Shown here in pieces: positions 32,205 through 44,260 of a DNA stretch of 64,000 nucleotides (positions are counted from its first letter, which is position 1; the number at the start of each line of letters is the position of its first letter). Source of the stretch: Palaemon carinicauda (Eukaryota; Arthropoda; Malacostraca; Decapoda; Palaemonidae); NCBI RefSeq assembly GCF_036898095.1, contig NC_090728.1:83723391-83787390 (forward strand), given 5' to 3'. The notes under the pieces were generated by a model that searched no databases, was not told the DNA's origin, and was given only the letters and a program-made list of their open reading frames with translations. Position numbers and translations under genes: made by a program.

Positions 32205-33255
32205 ACTTCACGTCTGGAGACTATCGAACGTCTCCTCTCTCAGAAGGGCTTTTCACGACAAGTTGCAGAGAGAATATCCAGTTACTTGCGTAAGTCCTCA
32301 GTCTCGGTCTACCAGGCTAAATGGAGAGTCTTCTGTGGTTGGTGTCATGGAAGAAGTATCTCTCCACTCGATGCCACTATTTCAATAATAGTGGAGTTCC
32401 TTGTATACCTTCGGGAGGAAAAGCTTCTTTCTGTCTCGGCGGTGAAAGGCTATCGCTCAGCCTGAAGCCTTGCCATTAAGCTGAAAGGAGGTGACATTTC
32501 CTCTTCATTGGAGCTTTCTTTACTTGTATGGAGTTATGAGATCACTTGCCTTCAGTCAGAGATGAGGCCTCCTCCTTGGAACGTGGTTTGCTTCCTGAGA
32601 TCTTTAAAAGGACCTCCCTTCGAATCATTACACCATGTAACTGACCGAAACCTCACTTTGAAGATGGCGTTCCTGCTCGCTTTAGCCTCAGCAAAGAAAG
32701 TCAGTGAACTTCATGGCCTCTCATATGACATCGGCCATTCAAGGATATGGCGAAAAGTGACACTCAGCTTCGCCCCTGAGTTCATTCTAAGACTCAAAAT
32801 TGGGGGTACTGTACCATAAATTCTGGCTGTTTCAGATTACGAGTCTTCATTCTGTAACCAATGACCCAGATCAGTTGTTACTTTGCCCAGTGAAGCGTTT
32901 GAGATACTATCTTAAACACACTGCAGCAACACGGCCCCGACTAACACCTCTATTTGTTAGTTCAGAGAGAGAAAAGAGAAGGATCACTAAGAACACGGTC
33001 TCCTGAATCCGCCAAGTGATCGAAAGAGTCTTGGCTCCTGATCCTCCTCTGGCTCGCCGACCTAGACCCCATAATGTCAGGGGAACTAGCACTTCCTTGG
33101 CATTCAAACGCAACTTCTCCATTTTGCAAGTACTACAAGCGGGCGTGTGGAAGAGGCAAACTACTTTCACAGCCTATTACTTAGAAGACTTGACCCACAG
33201 GAGACTCATTCTGTTCACTATCGGTCCTGTGGTGGGTACTCAACAAGTGGTTTAA
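32205..33255 (+). pseudogene. DIRS C1 tyrosine recombinase pseudogene
   Basis: Spread over three frames. ALASAKKVSELHGLS carries Lys at the first catalytic Arg position. RPHNVRGTSTSLAF keeps His-x-x-Arg and TAYYLEDL keeps the Tyr. The end TIGPVVGTQQVV matches C2 (SIGPVVAAQQLV). Stops at 32817 and near 33004 and a frameshift before 32840 break it. Confidence 0.8.
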
Positions 33256-33383
33256 GAATACCTCAGTGTCCTTGATAATAGTCTTTGTATATTTTAGCGA
33301 GGTGTTAAAGATTTCCCTAGACCACAGTCATATACTGTAATAGGTCAATATCCATGCCAGACTCAGGACTTCCATCCACCTTA

Positions 33384-33500
33384 TAGAGTGAGTTATTCAA
33401 ATAAATAACGGAAGGTTTGTTAGTATGGGAACAAATGACAAATTCGGAGATGATTTATTTTTTTCCCTAACTAATACAAACCTGGAGTTATTGATATAAA
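33384..33500 (+). repeat. DIRS C1 internal complementary region
   Basis: gttattcaaataaataacgg then a ggaacaaatgacaaattcgg join then ctaatacaaacctggagtta. The second part is the reverse complement of the element's right end at 33692-33756; the first part would pair with the missing left end. Confidence 0.8.
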
Positions 33501-33519
33501 TTTGCCCACAAATAGTTGT

Positions 33520-33756
33520 CCCCCAATAGTCCTGCCTGCAATCAAAAGTGATGTACCTCACAGCTGTGAGAATATATATAGAGGTGGCTGGGTACCCCCT
33601 AGCCACCTCAGCTTACCCACTCAAGCGGTTAGGCAGGGTTGCCACCTTGATCTTCAAGTCTAATGGCTACCTTCCAGCTTTGCTGAAAGATGATCCAAAT
33701 AAATAACTCCAGGTTTGTATTAGTTTGGGAAAAATACAAATTATCTCCGAATTTGT
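33520..33756 (+). repeat. DIRS C1 right inverted terminal repeat
   Basis: The outer end (aataactccaggtttgtatt ... tctccgaatttgt) is the inverse of the ICR second half. No left partner remains in the window. Confidence 0.7.
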
Positions 33757-34226
33757 TGTATTTATGAAGTTAGTTATTTCAAATTTGGATTTAGTTTTTT
33801 TCTCAGTTAATTGCCATAGTTAGCTAATTGTAAATAAACATGTTTACTAATACTTTAATTGTAGCTTCCCTTATAGAACTTTCAGGATTGTGTAGAATAC
33901 AGTAATCAAAATAATGTTTCACCAAAGGTATTGCATTTGTGAAGATTTTGGTGTAATTTGTAGGGTCTTGTGCAGGTAATACTGCAAAATTATTTAGTGG
34001 CACAAAAGCATTTCTCATGGATATGTCTTCTAAAGGTTTAAAAAAGGATGGTGTAATCACTTCTGAAGACTAATTTAACAAATGTATTTACTGTCATTTC
34101 AATGACTGAACAAAGATGGCTGTAGTTTGTATATCATGCTGTTTAAAATTTTAAATGCTCATTAATTTTATATCTTTAAAGCAGTGAAGACTGAAGAGTA
34201 TGATTTTATATATTTTCTCTTTTCAG
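33757..34226. other. Intron sequence before the helicase exon
   Basis: AT-rich with a pyrimidine-rich acceptor tract at its end; nothing else recognised. Confidence 0.5.
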
Positions 34227-34286
34227 GACAGATCATCGGTATTCAAAACTTTTAAGGAGGCATCAGCTGGTGTTTTGATGTGCACA
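34227..34286 (+). CDS. DDX31: Host DEAD-box helicase (DDX31/Dbp7-like), internal exon with start of motif V
   Basis: A 60-bp exon of exactly 20 codons follows tattttctcttttcag and precedes the donor gttagtat. It encodes DRSSVFKTF...GVLMCT. Joined to the previous exon it completes QEDR (the QxxR motif) and opens motif V, whose usual continuation is D-V-A-A/S-R-G. It is phase 0 at both ends, matching the phase-0 end of the exon at 14711. I found no exon starting D-V-A-x-R-G in the remaining 29.7 kb, so the next exon is probably beyond the window. The upstream intron is 19,515 bp and contains DIRS B and C1. Confidence 0.85.
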
Positions 34287-34401
34287 GTTAGTATTATTAT
34301 GATTTATTTGTAGAAGTAAACTGAAAATAAGCATAGATCTGATACGATTAAGAAGAAAGAGATACTTTTTTCTGCTTTTGAAAATAATTATTTCAGTGAA
34401 A

Positions 34402-34483
<82 letters not shown>

Positions 34484-34788
34484 CTGTACTAGAATGCTGT
34501 CTATTGGCTGTAAGATCAGTGTCTGCTAGCATGTGTAAATTAATCTCCTCTATATAATAAAGAGTAAGTGTCTGGCTATATATATGAATATATATTTGAT
34601 CCATCGCCTAATAAAAACTATTTCACTCCATGCTATAGATATATTTTTTCGGCAAAGCTGAAACTAGCCTAAAAACTTTTAGCGAGATATACCAGTTAAA
34701 TAATGTCACTTTTTCTTTTGGCTCTCTCCTGTTAACCTGTTACATAAACTGATTGTTTACTGTAATTCTTTTTACTTTTTCAGGGAGT
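34287..34788. other. Intron sequence after the helicase exon
   Basis: AT-rich, with the (CT)n tract at 34405-34482 and no other recognised feature. Confidence 0.5.
34405..34482. repeat. (CT)n microsatellite
   Basis: About 78 bp of CT dinucleotides, 120 bp downstream of the helicase exon donor. Confidence 0.95.
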
Positions 34789-36425
34789 GGTCATCCTCCC
34801 AGTGTTACTGGTTTGATAGACGATAGAATCAAGGACGTCCCGACTTATTCCAGCATCTTGTTCCCTCCTCATTGTCTCTGCTAGTTTGGTGTCCTTTGGA
34901 GGACAAACAAGTAAGAACGATGACCAACTGACCCTTGGACAACCTTCAGGTGTGGACACCGTTTCCAGGGTGCTACAGATAGAGGCACAGTGGGAGCGTA
35001 CACCTGCCTCCCCAGGGCTTGACCACAGTCTTCCCCTCTGAGACTTGGGGGTAGGTGAACCACTAGAGGTTCTCGTGCCTTTAGCTGCAGCAGTCTGCAT
35101 CTACTCATCACCCTTCATTCCTGCAGCTCTGGTATAAGAACAAGAGCAGTTGCCAACTAGTACTCCTTGAAGTTACCAGTCAAGGAATCCTCTCGAGATG
35201 AACCCAGCAGCTGACTTAGCTTGTTGATTACGCAACGTGCCCTCAGACTGAGCTTGCTCTGCACGGTGAGGTTCTGCAGTGTATAAAACATTGAGCTTCT
35301 CCGCCTGTTGTAGAGCCCTTCTCTCGTCCACGAGCAAAGCCCTACTCACCTGTGGAGTATCCCCATCGTGAGCTATAACCCTTTGGAGTTATTGCAGCAC
35401 ATGGGGATGCCCGCTGACTGGTTGCCGTCACCGCCTTTTTCATCGTGAGTCGTGAGCAATATCCATTGTGGTTACTGCCGCAAGATGGTGATGCTTGCCG
35501 ACTGTTTGCAGTTGCTGCCTCTCACCATAGTGCTCATAGGGCACACCAAAGGTCATGGAGTTTTGTGAGGCCAGACCCTTCGAGACTTCCACCTCATGCT
35601 TTACTCTCCTTACGGAGAATAGCCTGTTTTTCCTGCTGTGTGACAGCGCACAGGAAAAGATTTCATTTCAGCCTTGCTAATGCCTCCTAATGCAGGAGCT
35701 TACTAGGATACTCATGAACCCCCATTGAGAGCGTTGACGAGTGTTCAAGTTTCGTTTCCTGCATGAACAAACAGACATTCATGTGCGAGGTGTGCTGACG
35801 AGCTCATCTCGATGACTAGTGTTTGCACGAACTCTGAGCATTTGCGAGCTCATCTAAGCTATTCACGAGAGAACCCACCCAAACTCTAAGCTTTAGCAAG
35901 GTGCGTGGTCAAGCTCCTCTTGCTGACAAGATCTGCAGAACTACAGTTTTCTGCCAGCACCCCATAGTGAGGTTCTGGCTAAAGGTACTACGGTTGTGCA
36001 AGTGTGCTCACCTTTATGACCACCTGTGTCAATACAAAGAAGTCTCTATGACAGAACTCTCTGTGATTATTGCCACAAATGAGGATACCTACCAACTGCT
36101 TGCGGCCACTGCTTCCCACCATTGTGCCCCCTGGGCACTACACATTTCAGGAAACATGTACACTGCTGGGTTATTGATGCAGATCGCCACTCCCTTCGGG
36201 ATAAATAGCTCTTTGGAGCACTTTCTTGATGATGCTTGAAAGGAAACAGGCAATCATTTGCGGTTATTATCTTGCACTTGTCCATACAGAATAGAGAGCT
36301 CTTTGGAGTATTCAAATGGTGTTGGCCTGCAAACTTTTGTGGTTGCAAAAAAAGGGAAAAGGGTTCTACACATTTTGCAAGTCATTCTTTGTAGAGTTCA
36401 CGTCACATGTCCAGTGATGTCATAT
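34789..36425 (+). pseudogene. Decayed gag-like sequence with degenerate coding repeats
   Basis: GC-richer than the flanks, with many stops. A unit encoding roughly ADCLQLLPLTIVLIGH in one frame (or RRLLAVAASHH in another) recurs near 35390-35440, 35462-35550 and 36061-36145. Repetitive Ala/His/Arg-rich coding sequence resembles the repeat zone of the C2 gag, so this is probably an old DIRS gag. No zinc module or other diagnostic motif is visible. Confidence 0.35.
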
Positions 36426-36526
36426 GTCTGGCAGAAGGCATGCTAGCAAACCAAATGATTTCCTTTCGGTTTGTTACCAAGTAATCAATTATTCCTATCA
36501 TTGAAAAATCGAGTAATGATATCAAT
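36426..36526 (+). repeat. ~100-bp direct repeat, copy 1 (left of SINE copy 2)
   Basis: gatttcctttcggtttgttaccaagtaat... recurs in diverged form at 36884-36995 on the other side of the SINE. Both end in a cgagtaa(t/c)gata word. Family unknown. Confidence 0.6.
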
Positions 36527-36529
36527 GGT

Positions 36530-36810
36530 TGTGGTGGGCAATGTGGTAACGTCCTGACTGGTGGTCAAGTCCCACTCAAACTCGTTAGTTCCTTTGGTCG
36601 CTGCAACCTCACCATCCATGTGAGCTAAGGATGATGGGTTGAGGGGAGCCAATAGGTCTGTTTGCTAAGTCATCAGCAGCCATTGCCTGGCCCTCCTTGG
36701 GTGCTGATCATATGTATAAATGGTCAGTCTCTAGGGCATTGTCCTGCTTGATAGGATGATGTCACTATCTTTTGCCTCTGCCATTCATGAGCAGCCTTTA
36801 AATCTTTAAG
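36530..36810 (+). mobile_element. tRNA-derived SINE, copy 2
   Basis: gtggtgggcaatgtggtaac head, a degraded B-box (ggtcaagtccc), the actcaaactcgttagt join, the tcatcagcagcca body and a cctttaaatctttaa end, all in the order of copy 1. The B-box has lost ttcga. Confidence 0.85.
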
Positions 36811-39240
36811 TGTTTCCGTGGTCTGTATCCGTTGTTATGAGAATAGTACTACTTACTATAAATTTGAAAAAAGAAGTCTGATGGAATAATGTTTCTGACG
36901 GAAGGCGAGTGGCAGATCAAGTGATGTCCTTTCAGTTTGTTACTAAGTAATATTAGTATTCCCATAATCGAAATCCCGAGTAACGATACAAAGCATTGTG
37001 GTAGCATGACCTTGAGATCAGCTGATGACTACCAAAAGTAAAAAAAAGTATTTGTTGATTATTGAAATGCTCCTGAAATTGAAAGATATAATACAAACAT
37101 GCTTTAATAAACCACAATTAAACACAACAATGTCTAATGAAATATAAAGTCTTAATAATGAACTAAAAGTTAGATACGGTATGAAGCTTTAAAATGAACT
37201 ACATGTACGTGCGGGCGCTCAAACATGCAGAGAGAAAAAGTGAGAGAGAACGTAATCGTATGATAGCTAATATTAATGGCTATAAACATACTGTATGAAA
37301 ACAAACATATTGGTACTTATGTAATATTCATCATGAAGATGTTTTGAAAAGATTAAGATATTATATACTGTAAACAATACGCATTCTATCGATCAGCTGA
37401 TCACAACCAGAGGTAATCAAAAAAAGTTGTTGATTGTTAAAATGTTTCAGAAATTGAAAATTGGTTCCAAAATTGAAAAATAGAATACATAAAGGCTTTA
37501 ATAGAGTATAAGATATCCTATGAAACAAGAAAATTAAATAATGTTATACAGTAAGAAAATATTGATAGAATATGACTTAGGATTGCCAAATTATGATGCA
37601 TGTTTTTAATCTATGAAAACTTCTTTTTAAGTTCGACATACGTCCAGATCAATTTACGACCTGTCTCTCAGTCCTTATCTCGGTTGTAAGTCAACGACTA
37701 CCTTTATTCACAATGCTGTGGCTTACAAACAATTAATTCCCTTCGAGCAGTGATGATGCGCTTTGTCGAACACAGTATCCCGCAAGTGACTGCACAAGCT
37801 ACCCTGCAGACGCTCACACACAGAAACTTGTTCATGATGCTTAAGCTTGTGTATGAGCACTTACCCTTGGTTAGGAAAGTTGCGATTTGACACACCCACT
37901 TGCGATCGACCAAGCTGCTACTGCCGACAAAGGCTGTTTTCTCCGCCAGTGGCATGCGCTACCAATCAGAGGGTTTTCCTGTAGCAAGATCGGGGGAAAC
38001 ATATTCCATATAAGAGGTAATGTTTTCTGTCTGTGTGAATTGCTCCGTAGCCGGCTTTAAGCATACAACTGTCTGCCTGACAAATGTGATGAAAAATATG
38101 TCTTAATCTTGTATTTGGAAAGTAGTTGCTTGCGACTGATCATTTGCTTCATAGCAATTAGCTTGGTAGGTTAGCTGAAATACCATTATCCGCTAGAGGT
38201 AACTGGTTACTTCAGTGTTTACCGGTCTGTGAGCAGATATACGTGACCAACTCCCATCCTAGCGAGGGCAGTTGAAGGACAAGGTTTCGTCATCCCCTTA
38301 CAGAGGTAGTTGCTTGCAACCAATTGCATAATGGGAGTTAACCTTTCACTTGAGAGTCAAATGGTCCTTGTTTCTCTCACTTGAACCATCGTATCCTTTT
38401 GGGTTTTCAACAGACACAATCCCTGGTTTGAGCTGGCTGCTCTTCTGAGTAATTGGCCTGAAAACTCTGTGAACTTTTCAATGGAGTTGGATGGGAAGAC
38501 TAATTTTCAACTGAAAGAATTGCTTGCATAACCTGTCTCCCAATTTCCCCAGGTCACAATACAAGCTATAGTGTGCAGGGATCATATTCAACAGCACCAC
38601 CTGTGCTAAGGGAAGGTAGAAGTCGGAATCGTTCCCGCTACAAAGGGCATCCCTCTTACCATTCTTGCTAGAGGAGGATGCCTCAGAATTAGGGGACAAG
38701 GGAGAGACCACCGTAAAGTCTGATAAAAAATCAAACTGTCCTAACCCTCCACACAAGGTGACACGCATACTGCTTTTTCTCTCCTTCCATTGACTCGACA
38801 TTCTGCAATTTTGACCAGTGGTTATCCCTGGAGGTTTTCCGCTAAGCATGTTTACCTAGAGTCATCCTTTGAGGAATGTGCTAGTAATGGGTGCAAGGCT
38901 CCGGCCTATGCACATCCCCTCACCTGGGGTCAATGCTAATGTATCCCTCCTCCTCGTCCCTTATATAAGTGGTTGATTCTAGCAAAACTAGTTTAGATAT
39001 TTCTCCAACACTGAGTCAACTTTTTCGGTTTTGCCTCGTTTGAGATAAAACTGCTAGAACTGATATATTTAGAAAGGCAAAATAAACTCTTGAAGAGGCA
39101 AAGTTGCTCGCTCCAATCAGGAAATAAAGACTCAAGGAGGCGGCATGTCCCTTACTCAAAGTGAGATTTCTGTCGTAAGCACCAACGGCTGCTCCTACTT
39201 GGGCACCTGAAATTCTTAGTTTTTCTGGCCCCCAGCGAGT
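36811..39240. other. Intron sequence with diverged interspersed repeats
   Basis: The second copy of the ~100-bp direct repeat lies at 36884-36995. A block starting gatcagctgat...cc(a/g)aaagtaa recurs at about 37017, 37394 and, inside the mariner-like element, 42649. At 37640-37700 the minus strand reads gtagtcgttgacttacaacc, like a pogo-type end without a found partner. 38000-39240 gives short broken frames I do not recognise. Confidence 0.4.
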
Positions 39241-39244
39241 CTCA

Positions 39245-39460
39245 GCTTTCTCCTCTAGTGGTAGCTGAAAACGTTTTGGTATTACTATGTATTCTGCGGT
39301 CTTACAAGTCCAATACGATCAGAGCGAAAGAGAGTTGGAGTTGGGAGGTAAAGAATGCGAACCTCATCAGGGGAGTTGACCTTGTCTCTTCTTCACATTT
39401 GATGCTCTTGGGAGATGCATCGAAAGACTTACCTTTCATGACTTAGATATTGGTATTTGA
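39245..39460 (+). pseudogene. DIRS RNase H relic
   Basis: ANLIRGVDLVSSSHLMLLGD then ASKD aligns with ENLRKGVDL...PELMQFSDASKKG of C2. The catalytic Asp of the (T/S)DAS motif is kept, but the frame stops immediately after. Only this block survives. Confidence 0.6.
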
Positions 39461-39648
39461 AGGACCTTTCTCTCCCTCAGTTAGCCATCTAAGGGTTGAC
39501 CCTGACGTGAGTTGCAAACGAGATGCATGTCTGGGATGTCTCATACCCGAAAGTTTCTGGGGAAATGTTAAGTAGTGCAGGGTAACCAGGCATCTCTATT
39601 AGAGGGCTTCCATATGCAATCCCCCCCCCCCCTTCTGAAGAGTCTGGT

Positions 39649-40525
39649 GTGGACAAAATGAATCATGGCCTTCCACTTGCTGAACTAGTATCTTACATTG
39701 AAGATACTCGAATGGACAGTTTAGTGGCACCCATTTTCAAACTCACCGACCTTGTCAATCTGTACACAACATTGCAGGACGTGTCCACTCCACTGAGCTC
39801 AAAAAGAGAATACTGGCCTACTTTCCAGACATGGAAGCTCATAAGGAGAATACTGGCCTACTTTCCAGACATGGAAGCTCATAAGCAGGGCCGAGATGTC
39901 ATCCTCATTTCCAACGAAGATATTGGAAGAGCACTGAGAAAAGCATGTAAGCATGATGCTGATGATGATGGTGTTTATCTTATCAGGGCTGCAAACATAG
40001 TGAGGAGAGACATGTTCAAGATAAAAAACTGGTTTGGTGGTTCTTTTGAACCCAATAGCCAGGAAAATTTTATTCCACTGTCTCTGTTAGCATTAGTTGC
40101 TATGGTGATGAATGGGCCAAACATCAAGGCACAGTCTTCCTCTTCAACAATGCCCCAGCCAGTGCTATCAATTTCTCAGCTATTGATGTCCAATAGCATG
40201 GTACAACGTCGGGAGAAACAGCAGGTTCCATGTACCACAAGGCACAACCAAGGAAGGGAAACACCTCTGCCTATCTACCTGGGTGTAATGGTTCACACGA
40301 AGACTCGCAAGCGTGAACTGGTGTACCGTTTATATGATCTGGGACTCAGTGTTCCCTATGAACGGGTGCTGGAAATCTCAACTGAGCCTGCCGACAAAAT
40401 CTGTCATTATTACAAGATGGAGAAAGCAGTGTGTCCTCATGAGCTGAAAGGTGGTCTCTTCATGACTGCTGCAGTTGATAACAATGACCACAACCCCAGC
40501 TCTACCAGTGCACATGACTCATTCC
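39649..40525 (+). pseudogene. Transposon-like multicopy gene, 5' half (interrupted by a hAT element)
   Basis: A long open frame runs to the hAT insertion, with DVILISNEDIGRALRKACKH, HDADDDGVYLIRAANIVRRD, SLLALVAMVMNGPNIKAQS, RETPLPIYLGVMVHTKTRKR and KICHYYKMEKAVCPHELKGG. This is the N-terminal half of an uncharacterised protein that I recall as highly repeated in invertebrate and fish genomes. A 40-bp tandem duplication at 39806-39885 shifts the frame near its start. It ends in AHDSF at the insertion site and resumes at 52079. Function unknown; the repetitive nature suggests a mobile-element gene. Confidence 0.7.
39806..39885 (+). repeat. 40-bp tandem duplication
   Basis: gagaatactggcctactttc ... 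ataa occurs twice in immediate succession. As 40 is not a multiple of three, it changes the reading frame. Confidence 0.9.
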
Positions 40526-40530
40526 CAGGG

Positions 40531-41351
40531 TTGACAAATAACTTGACATCCAAACCGCCGTGCAAAGCCTCAAAAGTAGCAGCAATTGCTTCAAAAGTAG
40601 CCCAATTATAGTAACTTAGCCATCATTAAATTGGTAAAAAAAAGTATTGATATGATATTCTATAGAAATAAATTAGGGGGGCAGGGTTCGAAATCAATCA
40701 ACTAAGCTTTTGTAGAAGAGTATAATGATGAAAAATTTATATAATTTTTATTCAAAAATACAGAAAATAAAGCCGTATATTTTTTACAAAATTAAATACT
40801 AGTTGAATGACATTTAACAAAATTAAAATGAGCAAAATAAAAAGAAATAAAGAGATTTGTTGTTCATTCAACATGATCATAAAAGGATTTAATTAACTAA
40901 GTTTAATATAGTATGTTTACATTGGTGATTGTATTGTTTTAGAATTTATTCAATTAATGGACAATAAGTTTGTACAACAAAGGTTCAGTTAGCAAACGTG
41001 GTTATGGTGACTCTTCGTCAGATGAAGTTAGTTCTATCACAAAAGATTCAATGAATTAGTTAATACAGACATCATTTTTCATGTCTTCCTTTATAATGTT
41101 ATCAGTATGCTTAATAGCCTTGACCCAATTTTCCTTGCAAATATGTAACAAAGTCGTTTTTTATATGTTGGTCGCATCTGTGACACGTTTGATTGCTTGG
41201 TCAATTACAAATTTAACAATTTCATTATCCATTTTACACTTTGAAAAAAAAAACTGATAGACATTGTATGCAGGGTTGCTATGTGTACCATAATTATGGT
41301 ACATGTACTATTCAGGGCTTGCGCACCATATACAATAATGCCCGTACAATG
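40531..41351. other. Left part of the hAT element, non-coding
   Basis: A subterminal caaaagtagc motif occurs twice at 40570-40605, and again near the right end at 51962-52035. Otherwise AT-rich with no recognised coding. Confidence 0.5.
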
Positions 41352-42503
41352 TACATTAGGGTCCCGAATTATGCGAGAATTTGGTCGATCAATGACCTCG
41401 TATAAATGGAAAATCGCATATTTCGAAACACACAGAAATAATTCCATTGGGGCCATGGCAACCAGCAACTTGTTTATTCAAATGTGTTTACTACACATTT
41501 CCAATACTTTCTATGTACTATACTCTATTTTTCAATAGTATCAAATTGTTCTTGTAAATAATAGCAAAACCATTACTCTATAGACTAGCTTTTGTTGTAT
41601 CATTGAAAATCCAGAATTACCAAAATAAAGGCGATTTATATCATTCGTTTCATAAACACGCCAAAAATCACAATAAAAAACGACAACCAATGTTTTGTTA
41701 AGTTTATCTCTGATCATAACGAAGAAACAGACGCATTTACACATTTATGTGTAGGTTAGTTTTTGCATCGAGAGCAATCTTACCAAGTATTGATTATATG
41801 TAGATTTTATGATTACCAATTTTCTACTTAATTTTTCTTAGGACTTCCAAATAAATGAAATGAATGCCTTTTATATAATGTTTTTCTCTATGACGCCGCC
41901 TGAAATGGAAACCTTTCATTCGTTTACTGTACGCTCCATCTTCGATCATGATAAACAAACGAAGGCATTAAACATGCATGATGAAAGTGATAAATAATGA
42001 TATTAAAAGCTTTTAGCAAATACGTTACTACAAATATTATTTTACCGTATCCATATAAATCCCTACATACGTAGCAAAGCAGGAAAACTTTATTTATTTT
42101 TTTTTTTTTCTTTTTTTTTTTTTATAACAAACTGCCGCTAATGACAGAATGATAAAAATTTACGATAGTTATTCTAAACTGTTACTAAAGATGATTGTCC
42201 AGTCCATATCCAAGATACTTTTCCTAACTTCAGTTATAAGTCAACTTGTACCCCCTTCAATTATGAAACTATCTAAAAAAAAGTAAGAGAAGAGCAAGTA
42301 CTAGACCGAATTTTAAAGTTATCGAACAATTAAGTTACCGCTATAACGTTCAATGTGACAGAGATGGTGCGAGATTGGAGGAAGTAAGGAAAATTGAATC
42401 ATGATTGATTTTCAATATAACTGAAACTTTGTGAAGCAACAAATATTTAATTTGTTAGTGAGACAGAGAGAGGTAAGAAATGAGAGGTAGTGAAAAGTAG
42501 CCC

Positions 42504-42544
42504 AGAGAGAGAGAGAGAGAGAGAGTGTGTGTGTGTGTGTGTGT
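42504..42544. repeat. (AG)n-(GT)n compound microsatellite
   Basis: GA repeats pass directly into GT repeats. Confidence 0.95.
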
Positions 42545-42957
42545 TTTAAATGTACTAAACAAAAAAGTATGATAGGTTATAACACATTGGTGCTTATGTA
42601 ATATCAACAGTACTGTGTAGATGGTTTGAGAGCAGCAGCTAGACATCAGCTGATCTGATCACAGCCAAAAGTAAAACAAAAAGAAGTCAACAATACTCAA
42701 ATTTTAAAACACACCTGAAATTTAAAAACAAAAGTACACGTTTTCTTAATATGCAATTAACTATTTAAAGAGTAGTTCTTTTCTAGAATAAAATGATGTT
42801 TCCCAAAAAATAGTGGTTTGCTGATGAAATCGGATGCCGTATTTTAAGCTACGATTGAAATAGACGCATACACGGTATAATTTTTTCGTTTCCTATTTAA
42901 TTGGACACTAAGAAAACTGATTTGGGGTTTTTTCAACTATTTGTAAATATTGTATAA

Positions 42958-42960
<3 letters not shown>

Positions 42961-43044
<84 letters not shown>
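42961..43044. repeat. (AG)n microsatellite
   Basis: 84 bp of GA dinucleotides; a second tract lies at 43183-43213. Confidence 0.95.
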
Positions 43045-43046
<2 letters not shown>

Positions 43047-43178
43047 CAGCTGTTGTAATCGAATGCCGTGTTTTTGTTTCGTGTACCTCCTGAAGCGAGG
43101 AATTGATCGCCACAACTAATAATAGTCATGTTAATTTCATTCTTAAACTCAGGTTGCCATATGTGAACTAAGGTTTTC

Positions 43179-43217
<39 letters not shown>

Positions 43218-43913
43218 CATAATTATTCCATGTACTTTACAAAACCAATCTTTACAAATCATATGTATACTGTTTGAAATAGGACAAAATATTGCCAACT
43301 CGTTACCTAAGTTTAGGCTATTCACTGCCGATAAACGAACCCAGTCTACTCGTGAAAACCTTTTATATATACTGTACTAAACAAAAATAATGCTTTAATA
43401 TACCATCATTAACACTACCATTAAAATTATCGAAAGGTTGGAGAAAGATAAAGATTGTCAAGAACATAACCACAATTCTGTTTACATTTTGTCAGCTGGA
43501 CTCGCACAGTTAACAGTTGATTTCATTGTTGATGTGGAATTTTATCCTTAAATAGGCTATTTATTATGAAATTATGTTAATAAGATGTAATGTTAATATA
43601 GTTTTGTAACATTTATTATAAATCATTGTATTTAGGGCTACCAATATACTTAAAAAGACAATAGATTTGATACATTTTGTAGTGCTTGACTAGCAGACTT
43701 TGAACAGCTTCGCAGATACAGAAAATTTATTTTTGAAAAATAGCGATCGCATAAAAGGGGAATCGTATAATTCGAACACATATAATTCGGGACCGTACTG
43801 TACCATAATTTCAACCCCTCTATCTCTCTCTCTCAAAAAAAAAGGTCGAAAATGCTTTCATCAGACAATGAAGCTATGAGTGAAGAATCTGACCTGGGTT
43901 AATACCTGCAGTT

Positions 43914-44095
43914 GTTCCGTAACTGGAATACAAACCACACTATTTAATAGGGGTATTACTTTTGCCTTAGCTGAAATGACGAGCCATTAACTTTTAACGC
44001 GGGTTTACTACCCACACCGCTAGTTAGCGGGGGTAGGGGAGGGTAGCTTGCTACCCCCCTCTCACACACCTGTGCTTGAGCTCACTTTGCTCTCG
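43914..44095 (+). repeat. DIRS C2 left inverted terminal repeat
   Basis: Inverse of 51462-51640 over blocks such as accgctagttagcgggg and cctgtgcttgagctcacttt, with different outermost tips. Confidence 0.88.
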
Positions 44096-44260
44096 GCTCG
44101 GATGGTGGTCGGACGTGTCTGCTCTCATCCTCGCCGTCATATTGGTAGCCATTTAATTGCTTTTGTTCTTTCTTTTTTCTAGTTTCTGTGTATGTGAAGT
44201 TGCCCTCTGCGATCATGCACACCTGCCCCTGGTTTTCCCGACCGCCCTTGTGGAACGTTC

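Larger units (their letters stand above)
30403..33756 (+). mobile_element. DIRS-type retrotransposon C1, 5'-truncated and decayed
   Basis: It is homologous to C2 from the start of RT onward; gag and the left repeat are missing. It contains broken RT, RNase H and recombinase, then an ICR and a right inverted repeat ending near tctccgaatttgt. Multiple stops mark it as dead. Confidence 0.85.
41354..43800. mobile_element. TA-flanked mariner/pogo-like non-autonomous element
   Basis: The left end is cattagggtcccgaattat and the right end read inverted is cagtacggtcccgaattat. TA flanks both (41352-41353 and 43801-43802). Subterminal similarity continues: gaaaatcgcatatttcga on the left and, inverted, gcgatcgctatttttc on the right. 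The 2,447-bp interior is AT-rich with (AG)n tracts and no transposase. Superfamily is inferred from the TA target. Confidence 0.75.

Noticed and set aside
34263..34604. Minus-strand frame with Arg-Glu repeats beside the helicase exon
   Set aside because: It is a translation of the (CT)n tract at 34405-34482.
34780..35111. Helicase exon starting after tttttcag at 34788
   Set aside because: The downstream frame does not encode the expected motif V continuation and belongs to decayed gag-like sequence.
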